From positions 1-9,657 of the forward strand of contig JBKOWZ010000023.1 of NCBI GenBank assembly GCA_046724665.1: a stretch of 9,657 nucleotides of DNA, in the 5' to 3' direction. The DNA is from Actinocrinis sp046724665. GTDB taxonomy: Bacteria > Actinomycetota > Actinomycetes > Streptomycetales > Catenulisporaceae. Made by a program: the position numbers and the translations under genes. Of this stretch, positions 5,118-9,657 are shown piece after piece (the stretch's first letter is position 1; the number at the start of each line of letters is the position of its first letter). The notes beneath the pieces were generated by a model. The model was not told the origin of the DNA and did no database searches. It saw nothing but the letters and a program-made list of their open reading frames with translations.

Positions 5118-7175
5118 GTGCGTCTCTTCTCATCCCCCGCCAACAGGGAGCCGCGCGCCCCCGGCCGGCGGCGGCGCGGCGCGATCGCGATGAGCGTGGC
5201 CGGTGCGATGATCGGGGCGGTCGGCCTCGTCGTCGGCACCGCCGCCACCGCGCCGGTCGCCTCGGCCGCCACCACCGGCGGCATCAAGGTCGCGTACTAC
5301 GACCAGTGGTCGATCTACCAGAACGCCTTCTATCTGAAGGCGCTGGACACCATGGGCATCGCCGGCAAGCTGAACTACCTGATCTACGACTTCGAGAACA
5401 TCGACCCGGTCAACCTGACCTGTTTCGAGGCGACCAAGGCCACCGATCCGGACCCGGCCGGCGAGAACGACCCGAACGCCGGCGACGGCGCCGAGGACCA
5501 GTTCGCCGACTACCAGAAGACCTTCGACGCAAGCACCTCGGTCAGCGGGGTGGCGGACGTCTGGAACCAGCCGATCGCCGGGAACTTCAACCAGCTCAAG
5601 CAGCTCAAGGCGAAGTACCCGAACCTGCGGATCATGCTCTCGCTCGGCGGCTGGACCTACTCGAAGTACTTCTCCGACGTGGCCGCCAGCAGCGCGTCGC
5701 GGCAGAAGTTCGTCTCCTCCTGCATCAGCATGTTCATCAACGGCAACATCCCGGCGGCCGGCGGCTTCGGCGGCCCTGGCACGGCGGCCGGCATCTTCGA
5801 CGGCTTCGACATCGACTGGGAGTACCCCGGCTCCAGCGGCGGCCACCTGGGCAACCACTACTCGGCGGCGGACACCGCGAACTTCACCCTGCTGCTCCAG
5901 GAGTTCCGCAACGAGCTGAACAGCGCCGGCACGGCCAACGGCAAGACCTACTACCTGTCGGCCGCGGTCCCGGCGGGCCAGGACAAGATCTCCAAGATCC
6001 AGACCAGCCAGATCGGCCAGTACCTGACCTTCGCCGACGTCATGACGTACGACATGTACGGCGCCTGGAACGCCACCGGCCCGACCGACGAGCAGGACCC
6101 GCTGTACGCCAACCCGAACTCCCCGGAGCCGAAGATCGCGCCCGGGAACGCGACGTACAGCATCGACGGCGCCATGAAGGCGTGGACGGTCGGCGACCCG
6201 CAGTACGGGATCACCGGCGGCTTCCCCGCCAGCAAGCTGAACGTGGGCCTGCCGTTCTACTACCGCGGGTGGACCGGCGTGTCCGCGGGTTCGAACCACG
6301 GCCTGTACCAGACGGCGAGCGGCCCCTCGGCCGGGCAGACGCTGTCGGGCGGCGTGCCGGGCGTGGCGATGTACAAGGAGATCACCAACGTCGTCGCCAA
6401 CCCGTCCTACACGTTCTGGGACCCGATCACCAGGTCCGCGTACTTCTATGACGGCACGAACTTCTACGGCGGCGAGTCCACGCAGTCCATCCAGGCACGC
6501 GCCGACTACGTGCACTGCGGCGGCTACGCCGGGTTCATGATGTTCTCGCTCTACGACCTCGATCCGGCGGCGACGCTGTTCAACTCCGCGGTCAACGCCA
6601 TCAACGGCTCGGCGGCCAGCTGCACCACGCCGACCGCCAGCGCCTCGGCCACGCCGTCGGCCAGCAAGTCGCCGTCGCCGTCCGCCTCGCCGTCCACGTC
6701 CCCGTCCAGCTCGCCGAGCAGTTCGCCCTCGTCGTCGCCCAGCGCGTCGCCGAGCGGCAGCGGCGGCACCGGCGGCAACCGGGTGGTCAACCCCGGCTTC
6801 GAGACCGGCTCGCTCTCGCCGTGGAGCTGCACCGGAAACCTCGGCTCCGTGGTGACCAGCCCCGTCCACAGCGGAAGCCGCGCCCTGCACGGCGTGCCGT
6901 CCAACTCGGACAACGCGCAGTGCACCCAGACGATCAGTGTCAGCCCGAACACCAAGTACACGCTGAGCGGCTGGGTTAACGGTTCGTACGTATATATAGG
7001 TGTCACGGGCTCGGGCACGACGGACACGAGCACCTGGACGCCCGGCACCGGCGGTGCGTTCAACCAGCTGTCGGTCAGCTTCACGACCGGCGCTTCCACC
7101 ACCAGCGTGACGATTTACGTCCACGGCTGGTACGCACAGCCGAGTTACTACGCGGACGACTTCTCGGTCGCGTAA
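5118..7175 (+). CDS. Secreted GH18 chitinase with Ser/Pro linker and C-terminal carbohydrate-binding module
   Basis: This 685-residue extracellular enzyme should cleave beta-1,4 bonds in chitin by the substrate-assisted GH18 mechanism. The signal peptide has a long N-region with four arginines (17-20), a hydrophobic core and an ASA cleavage site near residue 50. The twin arginines could suit Tat export, but no full Tat motif is present. The GH18 barrel (about 55-500) shows SLGGW (175-179), the catalytic DGFDIDWE motif (D228, D231, D233, acid E235) and MTYDMY (309-314). The last strand reads GFMMFSLYDLD with F476 where most GH18 enzymes have Trp. A Ser/Pro/Thr linker (about 503-553) leads to a beta-sandwich module (554-685; NPGFETGSLSPWSCTG) like CBM4/9/16 modules. 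A dre-like site upstream predicts DasR control, and a strong hairpin follows the stop, so it is probably monocistronic. Confidence 0.95.
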   Translation: MRLFSSPANREPRAPGRRRRGAIAMSVAGAMIGAVGLVVGTAATAPVASAATTGGIKVAYYDQWSIYQNAFYLKALDTMGIAGKLNYLIYDFENIDPVNLTCFEATKATDPDPAGENDPNAGDGAEDQFADYQKTFDASTSVSGVADVWNQPIAGNFNQLKQLKAKYPNLRIMLSLGGWTYSKYFSDVAASSASRQKFVSSCISMFINGNIPAAGGFGGPGTAAGIFDGFDIDWEYPGSSGGHLGNHYSAADTANFTLLLQEFRNELNSAGTANGKTYYLSAAVPAGQDKISKIQTSQIGQYLTFADVMTYDMYGAWNATGPTDEQDPLYANPNSPEPKIAPGNATYSIDGAMKAWTVGDPQYGITGGFPASKLNVGLPFYYRGWTGVSAGSNHGLYQTASGPSAGQTLSGGVPGVAMYKEITNVVANPSYTFWDPITRSAYFYDGTNFYGGESTQSIQARADYVHCGGYAGFMMFSLYDLDPAATLFNSAVNAINGSAASCTTPTASASATPSASKSPSPSASPSTSPSSSPSSSPSSSPSASPSGSGGTGGNRVVNPGFETGSLSPWSCTGNLGSVVTSPVHSGSRALHGVPSNSDNAQCTQTISVSPNTKYTLSGWVNGSYVYIGVTGSGTTDTSTWTPGTGGAFNQLSVSFTTGASTTSVTIYVHGWYAQPSYYADDFSVA
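6624..6776 (+). repeat. Ser/Pro-repeat linker coding tract in the chitinase gene
   Basis: This stretch encodes about 50 residues of Ser, Pro, Ala and Thr with short SPSS and SPSA units, and its DNA is a run of near-repeats of TCGCCGTC-like units. It joins the catalytic barrel to the binding module as a flexible, probably O-glycosylatable linker. Tracts of this kind readily gain or lose units. Confidence 0.6.
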
Positions 7176-7202
7176 CGGCTTGATGTATTAACGCAGTCAT
7201 AC

Positions 7203-7247
7203 GCTGGTGGGCGATCGGTCGATTGGTCTGGCTGATCGCCCGCCGGC
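7203..7247 (+). terminator. Long hairpin terminator of the chitinase gene, between convergent genes
   Basis: In the plus-strand RNA, 7203-7221 can pair along its whole length with 7229-7247, giving 19 pairs including five G-U wobbles around a 7-base loop. The core GGGCGATC (7209-7216) and GATCGCCC (7234-7241) is perfect. No U-tract follows, as is common for actinobacterial terminators. On the minus strand the wobbles become A-C mismatches, so the structure favours chitinase transcripts, though the 8-bp core could also act on the lipoprotein transcript. Confidence 0.65.
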
Positions 7248-7253
7248 ATCGAC

Positions 7254-8144
7254 TCAGAACAGCATGAGCTGGCTCAGGTCGCTGATCCTGCTGCCGTCGG
7301 CCACCAGCATCGGCTCCGGGGCGACGACCGGTGTCGGCGTCGGCTTGACCGTCGCGCCGAATCCGCCGAGATCGACCTCGTAGCCCGCGGTGCTGGTCGC
7401 CGTCGGCGTCGCGTCCACGGAGACCTGCAACCCGAGCCGGTACGCGATGCGCACCAGGGCGCCGGTGCCGAGCTCGGTGTAGATGTCGATCGAGACCTTG
7501 GTCGTCCCGGCCGTGGCGATGACCGGCGACTTCTTCAGCTGCGCGGCCACCGACGGGATCTTCGCCAGGTCCACCGTGCCGGTGTACTCGATCGCCGTCT
7601 TCGAATCGACCTCGCTCAGCCCGTCCATGTGCACCTTGTCCAGCGCGCCGAGCGCCACCCACCAGATCGAGTGCGCCGAGCCGGTCGCCTGCGCCGAGGC
7701 CAGGTCGTTCGCGAACCACTTGCGGCCCGGGTAGAGCGGCTGTTCGTCCGTCGGGATCGACCAGTAGAGCCGGCCGCCCCTCACGATCACCTTCAGCGGG
7801 TCCTGCACCGCGGAGCCGCGGCCCAGCACGCTGAGCGTCCCGGTCAGCGACGCGGTGGTGGTGAAGGGGTCGAACCGGCCGGTCAGCTGGCGGCCGGTCT
7901 GGAGCCTGCGCTCGGTCTGCGTCTCGATGTTGATGCTGCTGACGGTGAGCGTGCCCGGCCGCGGGTCGGCCAGCCAGGCGTGCAGCGCCTGCACCGCCAT
8001 CGCCTCGGCCGCGGCCGCCGTGTCCGAGGTCTGCACCGCCGCGGGACGCGTGGTCTGCGACGCGGCCGCCCCGCCGCGGCACGAGGCGACCGTGCCGCAG
8101 CCCATCAGCACCGCGACCGCCGTCGCGACCGCCCGCTTGCCCAT
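7254..8144 (-). CDS. Putative lipoprotein, possibly LolA/LppX-like fold
   Basis: The 296-residue product is a predicted lipoprotein of unknown function. A short basic start (MGKR) and hydrophobic core lead to the lipobox VASC with Cys22 as the lipidation site; Cys16 sits in a poorer context. A flexible Ala/Thr-rich stretch follows. The rest has the look of alternating beta strands, with GTLTV, VIVRGGRLYWSIP and GRKWFAND (about 60-150), which recalls LolA-like and LppX/LprG-like actinobacterial lipoproteins. That fold assignment is my impression and not certain. The C-terminus is Pro-rich (KPTPTPVVAPEP) and ends LSQLMLF. AGAGGA lies 5 bases upstream of the ATG at 8144. The gene starts 46 bases after tRNA-Arg on the same strand, with no strong terminator between, so it may be transcribed from the tRNA promoter. 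It is convergent with the chitinase gene. Confidence 0.82.
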   Translation of the reverse strand: MGKRAVATAVAVLMGCGTVASCRGGAAASQTTRPAAVQTSDTAAAAEAMAVQALHAWLADPRPGTLTVSSINIETQTERRLQTGRQLTGRFDPFTTTASLTGTLSVLGRGSAVQDPLKVIVRGGRLYWSIPTDEQPLYPGRKWFANDLASAQATGSAHSIWWVALGALDKVHMDGLSEVDSKTAIEYTGTVDLAKIPSVAAQLKKSPVIATAGTTKVSIDIYTELGTGALVRIAYRLGLQVSVDATPTATSTAGYEVDLGGFGATVKPTPTPVVAPEPMLVADGSRISDLSQLMLF

Positions 8145-8190
8145 CGTCGTCCTCTCGCCCGCGCGAGCCGTCGCCCCGAAACCGTCCCAG

Positions 8191-8263
8191 TGCCCCCAGC
8201 AGGACTCGAACCTGCGACCAAGCGCTTAGAAGGCGCCTGCTCTATCCGCTGAGCTATGGGGGC
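8191..8263 (-). tRNA. tRNA-Arg (anticodon UCU)
   Basis: The minus strand folds into a complete 73-base cloverleaf. The acceptor stem is GCCCCCA/TGGGGGC, with D-stem GCTC/GAGC. The anticodon stem GGCGC/GCGCT carries the loop CTTCTAA, which gives anticodon UCU. The T-arm is GCAGG-TTCGAGT-CCTGC, and the discriminator base is A. No CCA is encoded. It should read the arginine codon AGA, which is rare in high-GC actinobacteria. No integrase gene or repeated 3' tRNA fragment lies in the window. Confidence 0.96.
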
Positions 8264-8300
8264 GGCTCCGCGCGGCACCAGGGTAGTAGAAGGCACTGTC

Positions 8301-8329
8301 ACTATGTGGCCGCCGTGCGCTCCGGTGAA
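8301..8329 (-). promoter_or_regulatory. Candidate promoter of tRNA-Arg (and possibly the lipoprotein gene)
   Basis: On the minus strand TTCACC (8329-8324) and CATAGT (8306-8301) are each four-of-six matches to the -35 and -10 consensus and are separated by exactly 17 bases. Transcription would start near 8294, about 30 bases before the tRNA. No other candidate in this region is better. Confidence 0.55.
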
Positions 8330-8356
8330 AGGCTTCAGCCGCACGGTACACAGAAG

Positions 8357-8391
8357 ATCGTCCGAGCAATCGGCGAATCGTCTGAGCAATC
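8357..8391. repeat. Pair of 15-bp direct repeats with a 20-bp period
   Basis: ATCGTCCGAGCAATC (8357-8371) and ATCGTCTGAGCAATC (8377-8391) differ at one base. Their 20-bp period is about two helical turns, so both would face the same side of the DNA, as expected of a tandem regulator site. They lie between the divergent tRNA promoter and the GTPase gene. No known regulator is recognised. Confidence 0.5.
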
Positions 8392-8410
8392 AGAACAAAA
8401 GGCCTCGCAG

Positions 8411-8461
8411 TCCCCGTCGGTCTTGATACCGTCGGGGGGCGAAGAAGCCCGGACCGACGGG
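8411..8461 (+). promoter_or_regulatory. Mutually exclusive hairpins in the leader of the GTPase gene
   Basis: Three segments compete for pairing. Segment 1 (8413-8422, CCCGTCGGTC) is perfectly complementary to segment 3 (8452-8461, GACCGACGGG). Segment 1 with its flank (8412-8421) also pairs with segment 2 (8428-8437), forming nine pairs with one T-T mismatch and a 6-base loop. Segment 2 (CCGTCGG, 8429-8435) can pair with segment 3 (8454-8460), enclosing a small GGGC/GCCC stem. This is the geometry of an attenuator or riboswitch, but it could also be a GC-rich coincidence or a terminator. Confidence 0.4.
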
Positions 8462-8493
8462 ATCCTTTCGCAGCAAATTCGCAACACAGAAGT

Positions 8494-8499
8494 TATAGA
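8494..8499 (+). promoter_or_regulatory. Possible -10 box of the GTPase gene
   Basis: TATAGA sits in an AT-rich patch (8465-8510) unusual for this DNA and 42 bases before the GTPase ATG. No good -35 lies upstream at 16-18 bases. If this is the promoter, the hairpins at 8411-8461 would be outside the transcript. Confidence 0.25.
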
Positions 8500-8541
8500 A
8501 CAAACCAACCCCGGTGTTCCCTTGTCCCCAGGGGCTGCGGC

Positions 8542-9657
8542 ATGCTCACGGCTGTGACGATCACAGGCCCGGACGCGGACCTGCTGGGCGCCGTGGGCGC
8601 GCTCCGCGACAGCGTCGCCGCGCCTCGGCTGCCCCTGGCCGCGGACGGTGCCGCCAGTACGCGCAGAATCCAGGCTGAGCTGATCAGGCGGCTGGATGAC
8701 TATCTGATACCCCGGCTGCGCAGCCCGAACGGTCCTGTGCACATCGTGGTCGGCGGTTCCACCGGCGTCGGCAAGTCCACGCTGGTCAACTCGCTGGTGC
8801 GGCAGGAAGTCACCAAGGCCGGGGTGCTGCGCCCGACCACGCGTTCCGCGGTGCTCTGCGTCAATCCGGCGGACGTCGCCGCGGTGACCGGGCCGGAACG
8901 GCTGCTGCCCGCGTTCCTGCGCGCTCCGGGGCCGACCGACCGCCCCGACGCCTTCACCCTCGCCCCGCACCCCGCGATTCCGGCCGGCGTCGCGCTGATC
9001 GACGCACCCGACGTCAACTCGGTCGTCGTGGCCAACCGGGACGCCGGGGAGCGGCTGCTCGGCGCCGCGGACGCGTGGCTGCTGGTCACCACCGCCGAGC
9101 GGTACGCCGACGCGGTGCCCTGGCGGTTGCTGCAAGCGGCCAGGGAACGCCGGGTGACCATCGCGATCGTGCTCAACCGGGTACCGCCGGAGAGCCTGCG
9201 CGAGGTGCGCGAGGCCGGGCAGGCTCTGCTGGCCGTCAACGGGCTCGGCGACCTGCCGCTGTTCACCGTGCCCGAGTCCGTACTCACCGGCGGACTTCTG
9301 CCGGAATACCTGCTCGACCCGCTGATGACCTGGCTGCGCTCGACCGCACACGACCCGACGATGCGTCAGGCGACCATCTCGGCGACGGTCAACGGAATGT
9401 TCGACGACCTACCGCGTCGCCTCGGCGCAGTAGCTGAGGGCCTGGTGGCGCAGGCTGAGGCCGCGGAGCGGCTGCGCATGCAGGCGGACCTCGCGTACTC
9501 GGCCGAGCGCGCCTTGCTGCACGACGCCGTCGCGCAGGGGGAGTTGCTGCGCGGTACGCCGCTGCTCGAGTGGCAGGCGATGATCGCCCCTGACCGCGCC
9601 GCGGCCCTGTTCACCTCGGGCGAGCCCGCGCCCGCCACCGCGCGCCGGCTGCTGCTC
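8542..9657 (+). CDS. P-loop GTPase, dynamin-like/YfjP-like actinobacterial family (3' end outside window)
   Basis: An open frame of 372 codons starts with ATG at 8542 (AGGGG 7 bases upstream) and runs off the right edge. After an N-terminal helical region (1-65), a nucleotide-binding domain shows the P-loop GGSTGVGKST (71-80, K78), a G2-like LRPTTR (96-101), DAPD (154-157) in place of the G3 DxxG, and LNRVP (211-215) in place of the G4 NKxD. The TTAERYADAVPW segment is typical of this actinobacterial group. From about residue 280 the sequence is Ala/Glu/Arg-rich and helical. Such proteins often occur in pairs with a second GTPase and are poorly characterised; dynamin-like membrane work is a suggestion from family resemblance only. 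The bound nucleotide cannot be told from sequence. A 338-codon minus-strand frame over it is a shadow. Confidence 0.88.
   Translation, partial: MLTAVTITGPDADLLGAVGALRDSVAAPRLPLAADGAASTRRIQAELIRRLDDYLIPRLRSPNGPVHIVVGGSTGVGKSTLVNSLVRQEVTKAGVLRPTTRSAVLCVNPADVAAVTGPERLLPAFLRAPGPTDRPDAFTLAPHPAIPAGVALIDAPDVNSVVVANRDAGERLLGAADAWLLVTTAERYADAVPWRLLQAARERRVTIAIVLNRVPPESLREVREAGQALLAVNGLGDLPLFTVPESVLTGGLLPEYLLDPLMTWLRSTAHDPTMRQATISATVNGMFDDLPRRLGAVAEGLVAQAEAAERLRMQADLAYSAERALLHDAVAQGELLRGTPLLEWQAMIAPDRAAALFTSGEPAPATARRLLL

Noticed and set aside
5033..6451. A 472-codon plus-strand frame overlapping the chitinase gene
   Set aside because: It is a frame-shifted shadow rich in Arg and Gly, while the in-frame chitinase has a ribosome binding site and catalytic motifs.
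5130..7124. A 664-codon minus-strand open frame over the chitinase gene
   Set aside because: It is Arg/Gly/Val-rich without domain features and lies antisense to a clear GH18 gene; long antisense frames are expected in high-GC DNA.
7081..8082. A 333-codon minus-strand frame overlapping the lipoprotein gene
   Set aside because: It is a frame-shifted Arg/Gly/Ala-rich shadow of the lipoprotein frame, which has a lipobox and a ribosome binding site.
8191..8263. tRNA gene as an attachment site for an integrated element
   Set aside because: There is no integrase gene, no repeated tRNA 3' end and no change of gene character on either side.
8357..8391. CRISPR-like repeats
   Set aside because: Only two 15-bp units exist with a 5-bp gap, too short for repeats and spacers, and no cas genes are present.
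8306..8557. An 83-codon plus-strand frame in the region before the GTPase gene
   Set aside because: It has no ribosome binding site, spans the tRNA promoter, repeats and hairpins, and overlaps the GTPase start.
8335..9351. A 338-codon minus-strand open frame over the GTPase gene
   Set aside because: It has no recognisable domain and is antisense to an open frame with an intact P-loop.

Overview
The window looks like chromosomal DNA of a high-GC actinobacterium. It is GC-rich by eye, with codon third positions mostly G or C, many GTG starts, a lipobox lipoprotein, Ser/Pro-linker secreted enzymes and a DasR-type operator. The gene content (caa3-type CtaG, YcnI, CopC-CopD fusion, multi-domain GH18 chitinase, paired-type P-loop GTPase) fits the Streptomyces/Catenulispora part of the phylum. 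That placement is an inference, not a match to a genome.

Layout. Positions 1-4827 form a leftward (minus-strand) cluster for extracytoplasmic copper handling. In transcription order it holds ctaG (4818-3814), a small membrane protein with a Met/His-rich loop (3763-3095), a YcnI-like copper-binding protein (3031-2294), a CopC-CopD-like fusion with an extra C-terminal domain (2271-367) and, after a 114-bp gap, the N-terminus of a membrane-anchored protein that resembles the start of actinobacterial L,D-transpeptidases (252 to the window edge). Gaps of 22 to 63 bp between the first four genes suggest one operon. Together these would bind copper outside the membrane, move it across the membrane and supply it to cytochrome c oxidase.

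Positions 4828-5117 are a divergent regulatory region. It carries an inverted repeat in the ctaG leader, a 16-bp near-palindrome matching the DasR operator (dre), a candidate promoter and the chitinase leader. The chitinase gene (5118-7175, plus) encodes a secreted GH18 catalytic domain, a Ser/Pro linker and a C-terminal carbohydrate-binding module. A long hairpin (7203-7247) with G-U pairs that favour the plus-strand transcript sits between it and the convergent lipoprotein gene (8144-7254, minus).

Upstream of the lipoprotein gene on the same strand is tRNA-Arg(UCU) (8263-8191) with a good promoter candidate. The 278 bp from 8264 to 8541 hold that promoter, a pair of 15-bp direct repeats with a 20-bp period and a set of mutually exclusive hairpins. 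From 8542 to the right edge runs the start of a P-loop GTPase of the dynamin-like/YfjP-like type found in actinobacteria, with non-standard G3 and G4 motifs.

I see no CRISPR array, transposase, integrase or phage gene and no clearly novel multi-gene system. The most interesting items are the Met-rich membrane protein in the copper operon, the dre-chitinase arrangement, the attenuator-like leader of the GTPase gene, and the unusual residues in the chitinase and GTPase.
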